Positions 19,693-28,150 of a stretch of DNA of 64,000 bases are shown piece by piece (the first letter of the stretch is position 1; every line of letters begins with the position of its first letter). Where the stretch lies: positions 517,747 through 581,746 of the forward strand of contig NZ_JBBLYU010000002.1 of NCBI RefSeq assembly GCF_037911135.1. Direction: 5' to 3'. Both the position numbers and the translations under genes were made by a program. The notes below the pieces were generated by a model that saw only the letters and a program-made list of their open reading frames with translations, was not told where the DNA came from and made no database searches. The DNA comes from Phaeobacter sp. A36a-5a (GTDB taxonomy: Bacteria; Pseudomonadota; Alphaproteobacteria; Rhodobacterales; Rhodobacteraceae).

Positions 19693-20562
19693 CTAGATGC
19701 TAGCCACCCGCCGCCTGCGCCAGCGCAATCCGCTTTGCCCCAGCCACAGGCTGAACAGCGCAAGGCCCGCGCCAATCGCCTGTTTCGCCGTCAGCACCTC
19801 GCCGAGGAACACCCAGCCGAGCACCACCGCTGATAGCGGGCTGAGCACCCCGAGAAGCGACACCACCGATGGCTCCAGCCGGGCGATGCCGCGAAACCAC
19901 AACACATAGGTCGCAGCGCCGCCGATCAGGCTCATGTACGCCAACCCCAACAGGTTCTCGGCACTCAGCTGCGGCAGCGATGGCAGCGACCACAGGGTGA
20001 CCGGGATCAGCAGCAGCCCGCCCGCCGTCAACTGCCAGGCGGTGAAGGTCAGCAGGGACACAGGCGGCTGCCACTTGCGGCTCAGCACCACGCCGGCTGC
20101 CATCGCAATGGCCCCGGCGAGCCCCGCCAGAACACCGATCCCGTCCAGCTGCGCACTCGGCGTCAGCACCAGCAGCGCCACGCCCAGAATGCTCAGGGCC
20201 GCCGCCAGCACTGCCGCCGTGCGCACCGGCGTCTTCAGCATCAGCGCCGACAGGAACACCACCACCAGCGGCTGCACCGCGCCAAGGGTCGCAGCAACCC
20301 CGCCGGGCAGGCGGTATGCGGCCACAAACAGCAGGCTCCAGAAGATCGAGAAGTTCAGCGCCCCCAGCACCAACAACCGCGGCACCCAGCTCAGCGGCGG
20401 CAGTTGCCGCACCATCAGCATCAGCAACAGCCCCGCAGGCAGCGCGCGCAGCAGTGCCACCAGCAGCGGCGACTGCCCCGGCAGCAGGGTGGTGGTGACA
20501 ATATAACTGCTGCCCCAGATCACGGGGGCCAGCGCGGTAAGGATCAGATCGCGGCTTTGCAT
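19693..20562 (-). CDS. EamA/DMT-superfamily transporter
   Basis: A protein of 289 residues, ten hydrophobic segments in two EamA repeats. PVIWGSSYIVTT at the start and VSLLGVLSPLSAVVLGWVFLGE in the second repeat are typical. It is an inner-membrane metabolite exporter or importer of unknown substrate. The start is chosen for AAGGAAAC upstream. It is divergent from a MarR gene, with palindromic operators between them, so it is probably the regulator's target. Confidence 0.88.
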   Translation of the reverse strand: MQSRDLILTALAPVIWGSSYIVTTTLLPGQSPLLVALLRALPAGLLLMLMVRQLPPLSWVPRLLVLGALNFSIFWSLLFVAAYRLPGGVAATLGAVQPLVVVFLSALMLKTPVRTAAVLAAALSILGVALLVLTPSAQLDGIGVLAGLAGAIAMAAGVVLSRKWQPPVSLLTFTAWQLTAGGLLLIPVTLWSLPSLPQLSAENLLGLAYMSLIGGAATYVLWFRGIARLEPSVVSLLGVLSPLSAVVLGWVFLGEVLTAKQAIGAGLALFSLWLGQSGLRWRRRRVASI

Positions 20563-20580
20563 GGCAGAGTTTCCTTTATT

Positions 20581-20620
20581 TCTCGACATCAAGATATATC
20601 GGTTTTTCTTGACGTCAAGA
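20581..20620. promoter_or_regulatory. Tandem palindromic operators between EamA and MarR genes
   Basis: The perfect 14-bp palindrome tcttgacgtcaaga at 20607-20620 has an imperfect copy, tctcgacatcaaga, at 20581-20594; their centres are 26 bp apart. Both lie in the 82-bp gap between divergent starts, where a MarR dimer would be expected to bind. Confidence 0.65.
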
Positions 20621-20644
20621 TATCAGGCGATAAAACCTTCCCAC

Positions 20645-21133
20645 ATGGACCATGTGGATTTTGTGACCCAGCAATGGGAGCGAGAGCGCCCCGACCTTGA
20701 TGTATCGGCGATGGCCGTCATCGGGCGGGTCGGACGATTGGCGCAAGCCTATCAGAAGGAAATGCAGAAAACCTGGGCGCGCTATGATCTGAACGCGGCT
20801 AAGTTCGACGTGCTGGCCACCCTGCGCCGCGCCGGTGCGCCCTATCGGCTGTCACCGGGCGATCTGTTGCAGGCCACCATGGTCGCCTCCGGCACCATGA
20901 CCAACCGCATCGACCGGCTGGTGGACGCCGGTCTGGTGGCGCGCAGCGTCAACCCCGAGGACAGCCGCGGCTTCCTGATTGAGCTGACGCCAGAGGGGCT
21001 GAAGCTGATCAACGAGGTGGTCGAGGCCCATGTCGCCACTCAGGCCCGCCTGCTCGGCGATCTGTCGGATACCGAACAGCGCAGCCTGACACAGCTTCTG
21101 TCCAAGGCGCTGAACGCGGCAGAAACCGCCTGA
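20645..21133 (+). CDS. MarR-family transcriptional regulator
   Basis: A protein of 162 residues. The winged helix reads AAKFDVLATLRRAG, LSPGDLLQATMVASGTMTNRIDRL (recognition helix about 75-95) and RSVNPEDSRGFLIELTPEG (wing). It is likely a ligand-responsive repressor of the divergent EamA transporter and of itself. An in-frame region upstream of the ATG is not family-like. Confidence 0.88.
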   Translation: MDHVDFVTQQWERERPDLDVSAMAVIGRVGRLAQAYQKEMQKTWARYDLNAAKFDVLATLRRAGAPYRLSPGDLLQATMVASGTMTNRIDRLVDAGLVARSVNPEDSRGFLIELTPEGLKLINEVVEAHVATQARLLGDLSDTEQRSLTQLLSKALNAAETA

Positions 21134-21166
21134 AGCCCCCCGCGACCGTCAGGGTCGATCACCGAT

Positions 21167-21200
21167 GAAAAAAGCCGCCCCCGATTGCTCGGGGACGGCT
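21167..21200 (-). terminator. Terminator after the adenosine kinase gene
   Basis: The arms agccgcccc / ggggacggct (one bulge) are followed by a T run on the minus strand (GAAAAAA on plus). It also lies after the convergent MarR gene. Confidence 0.65.
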
Positions 21201-21231
21201 GTGCAATAGTGGCTGCGGGCACGGCCCCGGC

Positions 21232-22221
21232 TCAGATCAGCCCTTCGCGGCGCAGCACCTGATTCATCACCGCCTTGGGGCGGGGGCCGATATGGCTGAT
21301 CACCTCGGCGGCGCAGACATTGCCGATCCTGGCGCAGGTCTCGATGTCCAGCCCCTTGGCCATGCCGAACAGGAACCCGGCCGCAAATTGATCGCCGGCC
21401 CCGGTGGCATCCACCGGCACCACCCGCTCAACCGGCACTGTCACGCGGGTGTCGCCCTCAACCACGGTGACGCCATCGCCGGAGCGGGTGCAGACCACCA
21501 GCGGGCAGATGGCGGCTGTCTTGGCCAGCGCCTCTTCCAGATCGTCGGTTTCAAACAGCGATTTGATCTCGGCCTCATTGCCGATCACGAAATCGAGGTC
21601 GTGTTCGATCAGCGACAGGAAGTCGGCCCGGTGGCGTTCCACACAGAAGGGATCGGAAATCGCGATGCCGCATTTGCCGCCGCAGTTGCGGCAGTCCCGC
21701 GCCGCTTCCATAAAGGCGCTCTTGCCCTTGTCTTTGTCGAACAGATAGCCCTCAAGGAACATCAGCTGCGCCTTGCCGGCCACCGTGTCCGGCACATCCG
21801 ACGAGGACAGCTCGGAGGAGATGCCCAGATAGGTGTTCATCGACCGCTCGCCATCGCCGGAGACAAAGATCATCGACCGCGAGGTCGGCAGCTCGCCGCC
21901 CGCAACCGGCGGGTTCACAAAATCCACGCCGTCATCCGCCATCGCCTTGGCGTAGAACCGTCCCAGCGCATCGTCATGCACCCGCCCGATAAAGGCCGCA
22001 TCCAGCCCCAGTGCACCCGCGCCCGCAATGGTATTCGCCACCGAACCGCCGGGCGTCTGCACCCGTTCCTGCATCGCCGCATAGAGCACCTCGCCGCGAT
22101 CACGTTCGATCAGCTGCATAATGCCTTTCTCGATGCCCATATGCTCCAGAAAGCTGTCGTCACATTGGCTGATCACGTCCACAACGGCATTGCCGATCCC
22201 GACGAGCTGGTAGGTTTTCAT
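21232..22221 (-). CDS. PfkB-family sugar kinase, adenosine kinase-like
   Basis: A protein of 329 residues. PGGSVANTIAGAGALG (about 57-72) and the catalytic DATGAGDQFAAGFLFG (about 277-292) are the two PfkB signatures. Overall length and the N-terminus (YQLVGIGNAVVDVISQCDD) match the alphaproteobacterial adenosine kinase group, which phosphorylates nucleosides with ATP. The start overlaps the nth stop (ATGA). Confidence 0.87.
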   Translation of the reverse strand: MKTYQLVGIGNAVVDVISQCDDSFLEHMGIEKGIMQLIERDRGEVLYAAMQERVQTPGGSVANTIAGAGALGLDAAFIGRVHDDALGRFYAKAMADDGVDFVNPPVAGGELPTSRSMIFVSGDGERSMNTYLGISSELSSSDVPDTVAGKAQLMFLEGYLFDKDKGKSAFMEAARDCRNCGGKCGIAISDPFCVERHRADFLSLIEHDLDFVIGNEAEIKSLFETDDLEEALAKTAAICPLVVCTRSGDGVTVVEGDTRVTVPVERVVPVDATGAGDQFAAGFLFGMAKGLDIETCARIGNVCAAEVISHIGPRPKAVMNQVLRREGLI

Positions 22222-22862
22222 AGAGTCTTGTCCTCAAACTGGCAGAGATCGCGGATGATGCAGGTGGGGCACATCGGCTTGCGAGCCTTGCAATGGTATC
22301 GTCCGTGCAGGATCAGCCAATGATGGGCATGAAGCTGGAAATCCGCCGGAATATTGTCTTCGATGGCACGTTCGACCGCATCGACATCCTTGCCCGGCGC
22401 AATGCCCGCCCGGTTGCCAACGCGAAAGATATGGGTGTCCACCGCCTGTGCGGGCTGGCGCCACCACATGTTCAGCACCACATTTGCGGTCTTGCGCCCG
22501 ACACCGGGCAGGGATTGCAGCGCCGCGCGGGAATTGGGCACGATGCCGTCATACTCCTCGACCAGAATCCGCGACATCTTGATCACGTTCTTGGCCTTCT
22601 GGCGATATAATCCGATGGTCTTGATATGCTCGATCAGACCTTCTTCGCCCAGATCCAGCATCTTCTGCGGGGTGTCGGCAATCTTGAACAGCTCGCGTGT
22701 TGCCCGGTTCACGCCCGCATCGGTGGCCTGCGCCGACAGCGCCACCGCCACCACAAGCGTATAGACGTTGACGTGATCCAGTTCGCCCTTCGGCTCTGGA
22801 TCCGCTGTCTGAAACCGCGTGAAGATCTCACGCAGCGTGTGATAATCGAGTTGCTTTGCCAT
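22218..22862 (-). CDS. nth: Endonuclease III (DNA glycosylase/AP lyase)
   Basis: A protein of 214 residues. The helix-hairpin-helix LPGVGRKTANVVLNMW (about 115-130) holds the catalytic Lys; the catalytic Asp follows in AVDTHIFRV. The 4Fe-4S ligands are CKARKPMCPTCIIRDLC (about 191-207). It excises oxidised pyrimidines in base-excision repair. The start at MAKQLDYHTL gives the normal length; the open frame upstream is not family-like. Confidence 0.93.
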   Translation of the reverse strand: MAKQLDYHTLREIFTRFQTADPEPKGELDHVNVYTLVVAVALSAQATDAGVNRATRELFKIADTPQKMLDLGEEGLIEHIKTIGLYRQKAKNVIKMSRILVEEYDGIVPNSRAALQSLPGVGRKTANVVLNMWWRQPAQAVDTHIFRVGNRAGIAPGKDVDAVERAIEDNIPADFQLHAHHWLILHGRYHCKARKPMCPTCIIRDLCQFEDKTL

Positions 22863-23039
22863 CGCGGCCCTTAATGCCGCGCAGGAACAGTCGGCGCAAA
22901 CAGAAAAGCGGGTCAGGGTGAGCGAAGCGTTACACTGCGGCTTGCCGGTCTCGCGCAGGCCCTTCGCGCAAGATCCGGGTCGCACTGCCCGGCCAGCGCC
23001 ATATACTGGAGCACAGGACCACAGGCGGGAGTGCGACCC

Positions 23040-23897
23040 ATGACATTGCAGACGCGCGAGGAGAGCTATCATTACGGCGTCATGCGCCGGGCGATTGCGC
23101 TGATTGACGATGGCGGCGAGGATCTGACGCTGGCCGAACTCTCTGCCGCGATGGGGATGAGCCCCTCGCATTTCCAGCGGCTGTTTTCGGCCTGGGTCGG
23201 CGTCTCCCCCAAACGCTACCAGCAATATCTGCGGCTGGGCCATGCCAAGAGCCTGCTGGAGGATCGCTTCACCACGCTGGAGGCCGCCCATGCCGTGGGT
23301 CTTTCGGGCAGTGGCCGGCTGCACGATCTGTTCCTGCGCTGGGAGGCGATGAGCCCCGGAGAATACGCCCGCAAGGGGGCCGGTCTGACAATCCACTGGG
23401 GCTGGTTTGACAGCCCTTTCGGTCTGGCGCTGGTGATGGGCACGCAGAAAGGCATCTGCGGGCTGGCCTTCGCGGCGGAAACCGGGCCGGAGGCGGCGAT
23501 GGCGGATATGCGGTCACGCTGGCCTCATGCCGCGTTTGCCGAAACCCCGGAGCTGTTGCGGCCGCAGGCGGAGGCGATCTTTGCACAGCGCGGCGAGGCG
23601 GCCCTGCATATGATCGGCGCCCCCTTGCAGATCAAGGTCTGGGAGGCGCTGCTGCGCATCCCGTCCGGGCAGGTCACCACCTATTCCGAGATCGCCCAAT
23701 CCATCGGCGCGCCGCGGGCGGTGCGCGCCGTCGGTACGGCGGTGGGGCGCAACCCGGTCAGCTGGCTGATCCCCTGCCACCGCGCCCTGCGCAAATCCGG
23801 CGCTCTTGGCGGCTACCACTGGGGGCTGCCGGTCAAACGCGCGATGCTGGCCTATGAGGCGGCGCGAGAGGAGGGGCAGCAGGACGGCGCGGCCTGA
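23040..23897 (+). CDS. Ada-like protein: AraC-type HTH fused to O6-methylguanine-DNA methyltransferase
   Basis: A protein of 285 residues. The AraC HTH (LTLAELSAAMGMSPSHFQRLF, about 29-49) is followed by an alkyltransferase domain with SPFGLALVMG, FQ-like LQIKVWEALLRIPSGQVTTYSEIA (about 195-218) and the acceptor site NPVSWLIPCHRALRKSGALGGY (Cys about 245). It lacks the N-terminal zinc/methyl-phosphotriester domain of full Ada, so it would repair O6-alkylguanine but sense damage differently. The ATG has GGGAG nine bases upstream. Confidence 0.88.
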   Translation: MTLQTREESYHYGVMRRAIALIDDGGEDLTLAELSAAMGMSPSHFQRLFSAWVGVSPKRYQQYLRLGHAKSLLEDRFTTLEAAHAVGLSGSGRLHDLFLRWEAMSPGEYARKGAGLTIHWGWFDSPFGLALVMGTQKGICGLAFAAETGPEAAMADMRSRWPHAAFAETPELLRPQAEAIFAQRGEAALHMIGAPLQIKVWEALLRIPSGQVTTYSEIAQSIGAPRAVRAVGTAVGRNPVSWLIPCHRALRKSGALGGYHWGLPVKRAMLAYEAAREEGQQDGAA

Positions 23898-24130
23898 TCC
23901 GCGCGCACCCTGTCTTGACCCGCGCGCCGCGCAAACAGCCGCCGCAGCAGGGCGGGGCGCTTGCCACCCGGCGTGATCTCGGCCCGCGCTGCGGCCATTG
24001 CGGCGGCCTTTGCCGCGCCCCGGATCTGAGCGGCCTCCCGCTCCACTTCGTAGGATTTGGAAAACTGGCGCTGCGCCTCCCATTTGTCTTTGCCCAGCGT
24101 GATCAGAACAATCCAGTCATAGGTCAGCAT
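23852..24130 (-). CDS. Small hypothetical protein divergent to a YafY regulator
   Basis: A protein of 92 residues. GGAGAAACACC directly precedes the ATG, a good ribosome site. The first 50 residues (MLTYDWIVLITLGKDKWEAQ, then a charged Ala-rich helix) look protein-like; the Arg/Pro/Ser-rich end overlaps the Ada-like gene antisense by 46 bases. Its promoter region carries the TGTCAGC heptamer repeats shared with the regulator. No family is recognised. Confidence 0.5.
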   Translation of the reverse strand: MLTYDWIVLITLGKDKWEAQRQFSKSYEVEREAAQIRGAAKAAAMAAARAEITPGGKRPALLRRLFARRAGQDRVRADQAAPSCCPSSRAAS

Positions 24131-24171
24131 GGTGTTTCTCCTTCTGTCTGAAGTCAGAACACCACAACGCT

Positions 24172-24222
24172 GCTGACACGCTTTGTCAGCGGCCTGTGCT
24201 AAGATGTCAGCAGCCTGTCAGC
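24172..24222. promoter_or_regulatory. Heptamer-repeat operator of the YafY-type regulator
   Basis: The perfect inverted repeat GCTGACA-n5-TGTCAGC spans 24172-24190, and two more direct TGTCAGC copies start at 24205 and 24216. All lie in the 103-bp gap between the divergent small gene and the regulator. Confidence 0.6.
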
Positions 24223-24233
24223 GGAGAGAGATC

Positions 24234-24941
24234 ATGGAGCGCACCGGCCGCCTGTTCGAAGTCATCCAAATTCTGCGCGCCGCCTCCGCCCCGATCCGGG
24301 CGGAGGATCTGGCGGAAAAGCTGGAGGTCTCAAAACGCACCGTCTACCGCGATATCGCCGCGCTTCAGGGGATGCGCACCCCGATCGAGGGGGAGGCGGG
24401 CATCGGCTATGTGCTGCGCAAGGGCTATGATCTGCCGCCGCTCAACTTCGACGAAGAAGAGCTGGAGGCGCTTTACGTCGGCCTGTCCCTGTTGATGCGA
24501 ACCGGCGACGGCGCCTTGCAGGAGGCGGCCAAAAGGGTCTGTCGCAAAGTCATGGAATGCCGCTCGCCCGGAGATCGGTTGCAGGTGGCCCCCTGGGGCG
24601 GCGCGCCGCTGGATGATCCTGAGCGGGGCTGCGTGTCAAAGGGGCTGCTGCGACAGGCGGTCCGGGAAAGCCGCAAACTGCGGCTCACCTATCTCTGTCC
24701 CGACAGCGGCGAAACCCTGCGGGTCCTGCGCCCGCTGGCGCTGATCTACAACGTCGAAACCACGCTGCTGGCGGCCTGGTGCGAATTGCGCGGCGGCTTT
24801 CGCCATTTTCGCGCCGACCGGATGCTCTGCGCCGATCTGCTGGCGGACAGCTTTGCGGCAGAGGCCGATCTGCTGCGCAAACTCTGGATGGAACAGGGCG
24901 GCGGACTTGAGGAGGATGCGGCCCGGATCACCTCAGCCTAA
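24234..24941 (+). CDS. YafY-type transcriptional regulator (HTH_11 plus WYL-like domain)
   Basis: A protein of 235 residues. The N-terminal HTH reads RLFEVIQILRAASAPIRAEDLAEKLEVSKRTVYRDIAAL (about 5-43), then GIGYVLRKGYDLPPLNF, the usual YafY link. The C-terminal half has a WYL-type sensor region (SRKLRLTYLC, LRPLALIYNVETTLLAAWCELRGGFRHFRADRM). Such regulators bind small ligands or nucleic acids. The likely targets are itself and the divergent small gene. Confidence 0.85.
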   Translation: MERTGRLFEVIQILRAASAPIRAEDLAEKLEVSKRTVYRDIAALQGMRTPIEGEAGIGYVLRKGYDLPPLNFDEEELEALYVGLSLLMRTGDGALQEAAKRVCRKVMECRSPGDRLQVAPWGGAPLDDPERGCVSKGLLRQAVRESRKLRLTYLCPDSGETLRVLRPLALIYNVETTLLAAWCELRGGFRHFRADRMLCADLLADSFAAEADLLRKLWMEQGGGLEEDAARITSA

Positions 24942-25065
24942 AGCAGAGCTTGGGCAGGTTTTCGCCGAGCCAAAAAGACGTTACCTTGTGATGACGGCAC
25001 CGCAACACGATATTCTCCGCAGCACGGGCCCCGCCCGGATTGAGCAAGCAAAAGGCAGATTTTTG

Positions 25066-25725
25066 ATGATGCAGATGAAACTTACCACCGCCGCCATCCT
25101 GGCCGCAGGCCTGGGCCTGACCGCCTGTACCGATCCCGCAACCGTCGGCACCCCCGGCAGCAAGACCCAGAGCGGCGCTCTGATCGGGGGCCTGATCGGC
25201 GCGGGCGTTGGCGCTGCTGCCAATGATTCCGACCGGGGTCTGGGTGCTGTCACCGGCGCGCTGGTCGGTGCCGCCGCCGGCAGCGTCATCGGCAACCAGC
25301 TGGACGCGCAGGAGCGCGAGCTGCGCCAGTCGATCTCCAATGATGGCATCTCCATCGTCAACACCGGCGACCGTCTGATCGTGTCGCTGCCCAATGACCT
25401 CACCTTTGCCACCGACAGCGCGGCGATCTCGCCCGCGGTGCGCTCTGACCTGAACAAGGTTGCCGCCAGCCTGGTGCGCTACCCCAACAGTCAGGTTCAG
25501 GTGATCGGCCATACCGACAGCGATGGCGATGCTGCCTATAACCAGGGCCTGTCGGAGCGTCGCGCCAATGCGGTCGCCGATCAGATCCAGGCCGGTGGTG
25601 TGCCCTACAACCGCGTGCAGATCATTGGCCGCGGCGAAAGCCAGCCGGTGGCGTCGAACCTCACACCCGATGGCAAGGCGCGCAACCGCCGCGTGGAAAT
25701 CGTCGTGATCCCGCAGGGCGCCTGA
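25066..25725 (+). CDS. OmpA-family lipoprotein with glycine-zipper segment (Pal/YiaD-like)
   Basis: A protein of 219 residues. A signal peptide with lipobox LTAC (about 16-19) is followed by two glycine-zipper blocks (GALIGGLIGAGVGAAAND and GALVGAAAGSVIGNQLD, about 38-80). A C-terminal OmpA domain carries LTFATDSAAISP, VIGHTDSDGD, LSERRANAVADQI and RNRRVEIVV. It is probably an outer-membrane lipoprotein bound to peptidoglycan, as in YiaD. Two ATGs are adjacent; the first is given. Confidence 0.88.
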   Translation: MMQMKLTTAAILAAGLGLTACTDPATVGTPGSKTQSGALIGGLIGAGVGAAANDSDRGLGAVTGALVGAAAGSVIGNQLDAQERELRQSISNDGISIVNTGDRLIVSLPNDLTFATDSAAISPAVRSDLNKVAASLVRYPNSQVQVIGHTDSDGDAAYNQGLSERRANAVADQIQAGGVPYNRVQIIGRGESQPVASNLTPDGKARNRRVEIVVIPQGA

Positions 25726-25770
25726 GCCTCCTGACGCAGCCATATCCGGGGTGTTGCCCCGTCCAAGCAG

Positions 25771-25802
25771 AAAGACCGCGCCGCAGGGTGCGGTCTTTTT
25801 TC
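25771..25802 (+). terminator. Rho-independent terminator after the OmpA lipoprotein
   Basis: The arms aagaccgc / gcggtctt have a 10-base loop and are followed by TTTTTT. Confidence 0.85.
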
Positions 25803-25946
25803 TGCGCAGTTATGTAACTATTCCAGACTGCGTGGCGTTGTGTGGATGACTGCACATCGGCTGCGCAGGCGTCGGGGTTTTCTCACCGGCCTGACGGCAT
25901 AGGTTTGTCCGAGACAGAAATTCAAAACCGAAAGAGGCATCACACC

Positions 25947-26489
25947 ATGTCCGACCCCAAAATCCTGACCATCTCCGGTTCGCTGCGTGCGGGCGCCACC
26001 AACCGTAAACTGCTGGCCGAGGCCCTGCGCCTGTTCGGTCCCGCCGAGGTGAGCGAGGCCGATCTCAATCTGCCGCTTTATGACGGTGACGACGAACAGG
26101 CCAATGGCATTCCCGCAGCGGTTCAGACACTTGCGGATCAGATCGAGGCGGCGGATGCGGTGATCATCTCCACCCCGGAATATAACGGCGCGCCCTCTGG
26201 CGTGTTGAAGAACGCTCTCGACTGGGTCAGCCGCACCAGCAACAAACCGTTTCAGGACAAACCGGTGGCCGTCATGTCCGCCGCTGCGGGCCGCGCCGGC
26301 GGGGAGAAGTCGCAGATGCTGCTGCGCACATTCCTGGTGCCGTTTCAGCCCCGCGTGCTGACCGCACCGCAGGTGCATGTGGCGGCATCGCAGTCCGAAT
26401 TCGACGAAGGCGGCCGCCTAAAGGGCGAGATGTATGTCAAAACGCTGGAAACGCTGATGACGGCGCTGCGGGCCGAAATCGCGCGCTGA
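25947..26489 (+). CDS. NADPH-dependent FMN reductase (chromate/quinone reductase type)
   Basis: A protein of 180 residues with a flavodoxin-like fold. ILTISGSLRAGATNRKLL (phosphate loop, about 5-22), ISTPEYNGAPSGVLKNALDWVSR (about 73-95) and PVAVMSAAAGRAGG are the NADPH:FMN reductase signature. Enzymes of this type reduce FMN, quinones or chromate and are linked to oxidative defence. AAAGAGG precedes the ATG. Confidence 0.88.
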   Translation: MSDPKILTISGSLRAGATNRKLLAEALRLFGPAEVSEADLNLPLYDGDDEQANGIPAAVQTLADQIEAADAVIISTPEYNGAPSGVLKNALDWVSRTSNKPFQDKPVAVMSAAAGRAGGEKSQMLLRTFLVPFQPRVLTAPQVHVAASQSEFDEGGRLKGEMYVKTLETLMTALRAEIAR

Positions 26490-26496
26490 GCGGACC

Positions 26497-26528
26497 CAGA
26501 CCAGAGATCAACCAGACCAGAGATCAAC
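26497..26528. repeat. Two tandem 16-bp direct repeats
   Basis: The unit cagaccagagatcaac occurs twice in exact tandem just after the FMN reductase stop, and the first three bases of a third copy follow. It looks like a local slippage duplication. Confidence 0.8.
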
Positions 26529-26529
26529 C

Positions 26530-26566
26530 AGCCCCGCAGCGCAATCACCGCTTCGGGGCTGTCTTT
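26530..26566 (+). terminator. Terminator after the FMN reductase gene
   Basis: The arms agccccg / cggggct enclose a 17-base loop and are followed by GTCTTTG. It also separates the convergent VOC gene. Confidence 0.65.
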
Positions 26567-26588
26567 GTGTCGGCGTCTGCCGCGTTGA

Positions 26589-27005
26589 TCACCCGTCGCG
26601 GCCCGGCTCGTCGGGAGAGTTGGAAAACAGCGCGATCTTATTGCCGTCAGGGTCGCGCAGATAGCCGACATAAAACCCGGCGCTATAGGCCGCGCGAAAC
26701 CCCGGCTGGCCGTCATCAGATCCGCCCGCCGCAACCGCCGCCGCGTGCAGGTCGCGCACCTGCTGCTGATCGCGGGCCTGAAACGCCACCATCACGCCAT
26801 TCCCAGCCGAGGCGGCAGCGCCATCAAACGGCGGCTTCACATAGAAATCGGGCAGGGTCGGCAGCTCTCCCTCCGGCACTGGCAGGGCAAAGCTCAGCCC
26901 TTCCGGCCCCTCGCTGAGACCATAGCCAAGCACCGGCAGAAACGCGGTGTAAAAGGCCTTCGCCTTTGCCATGTCATTGGCACCGATGGTGATATAGGCG
27001 ATCAT
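26589..27005 (-). CDS. VOC-family (glyoxalase/bleomycin-resistance fold) protein
   Basis: A protein of 138 residues. ITIGANDMAKAKAFYTAFLPVLGY (about 4-27), a middle strand VMVAFQARDQQQVRDLHAAAVAAGG, and YVGYLRDPDGNKIALF (about 112-127) are the paired beta-alpha-beta-beta-beta units. The N-terminal metal ligand is not the usual His, so this may be a non-glyoxalase member. Function unknown. Confidence 0.83.
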   Translation of the reverse strand: MIAYITIGANDMAKAKAFYTAFLPVLGYGLSEGPEGLSFALPVPEGELPTLPDFYVKPPFDGAAASAGNGVMVAFQARDQQQVRDLHAAAVAAGGSDDGQPGFRAAYSAGFYVGYLRDPDGNKIALFSNSPDEPGRDG

Positions 27006-27028
27006 TGCTCTGCCCCTTCGCCTGACAT

Positions 27029-28093
27029 TCAGAAGTTATCTTCGACCCGGAACCCGTCCGGGATATCGTCGTTTCCGTCCAGAACCAGATCTGCCATTGT
27101 CCCGGCCACCTTTGGCGCCATGCCAAAGCCGATCTTGAAGCCGCCATTGGCAATGAAATGACCATTCCTGCCGGGCCAGCCGCCCAGCATCGGCGCGCGT
27201 GAGCGGGCGCGGGGCCGCACCCCGGCCCAGCGTTCGATCACCTCGGCACCATGCAGCACCGGCAAGGCGGCGCAGGCGCGCGCGATCACATCGTCAAGCT
27301 GGCTGTCGGTGCTGGTCGGGTCGTCAAACCTGCGTTCACTGGTGGAGCCAATCGCGAGGGTGCCATCGGCATGGGGAATGATGTGCAGCCCGTCGGCATA
27401 TAGCTGCGGCACATCCCCCTCGGCAAAGCGCAGCAGCGCCGCCTGACCCTTGACCCCATTGCCCAGCGTCTTGCCCTCGGCCACGCCGCCGGGGCCTGCC
27501 AGCCTGTCGTTCAGCTCCAGCAGTCCTGCATAGCCCTTGGCATGGATCACCTGTCCCTGATCGGCGCCCTCTGCCTGCACCTCGATCCCCATGACGGACA
27601 ACCCTGCCACCAGCGCGGCACAGGCGCGGCGCGGGTGCATCCGGGCGCTGAGCGTATCGTGGATGACATATCCGCTGGCGCTGGGCGGCACCCATGGCCC
27701 TGCGTCGGCGGCGGCGATGACGGACCAGCCCGCCAGTCCCCGCCACAGCGTCCGGGCGCTTTCTGCGCGGTCATGGGCCAGATCCAATGTCCGCTGATCA
27801 TTGATCGGTTGCAGCCGCCCGGTGCGCCCATAGCCGGGAGACACCCCGCCGGTTGCCTCAACCTCGGCCCAGAAGGCGTCGGCCATCAGCAGGCTTTCCA
27901 GCTGATATTGTTTCTTTGGGTTCCAGTTCTCCGGCACATGCGGCGCCAGCGCGCCGACCAGACCGCCGCTGGAGCCTGACCCGGCGCCAAAGGGATCAAT
28001 GATCTGGACCTTGGCGCCGCGCCGTGCGCAGGCCCAGGCAATCGACAGGCCAAAGATCCCGGCCCCGCGTATGGTGATATCCGCCATTGCCAT
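27029..28093 (-). CDS. FAD-dependent oxidoreductase, probable stand-alone MnmC oxidase-type (DAO family)
   Basis: A protein of 354 residues. DITIRGAGIFGLSIAWACARRG (about 5-26) is the FAD Rossmann motif, LSARMHPRRACAAL a DAO-family middle, and FIANGGFKIGFGMAPKVAG (about 315-333) the C-terminal FAD contact. The gene is divergent from mnmD with 57 bp between. In E. coli, MnmD-type methyltransferase and this FAD oxidase are fused as MnmC, which modifies uridine 34 in tRNA wobble positions. The oxidase role is inferred from that pairing; a generic amino acid oxidase is the alternative. Confidence 0.7.
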   Translation of the reverse strand: MAMADITIRGAGIFGLSIAWACARRGAKVQIIDPFGAGSGSSGGLVGALAPHVPENWNPKKQYQLESLLMADAFWAEVEATGGVSPGYGRTGRLQPINDQRTLDLAHDRAESARTLWRGLAGWSVIAAADAGPWVPPSASGYVIHDTLSARMHPRRACAALVAGLSVMGIEVQAEGADQGQVIHAKGYAGLLELNDRLAGPGGVAEGKTLGNGVKGQAALLRFAEGDVPQLYADGLHIIPHADGTLAIGSTSERRFDDPTSTDSQLDDVIARACAALPVLHGAEVIERWAGVRPRARSRAPMLGGWPGRNGHFIANGGFKIGFGMAPKVAGTMADLVLDGNDDIPDGFRVEDNF

Positions 28094-28150
28094 TCCTGCA
28101 CCCTTTCGCCAGTGTCGCGTCGTTCACCACATCACTTAGGGGATTATAGC

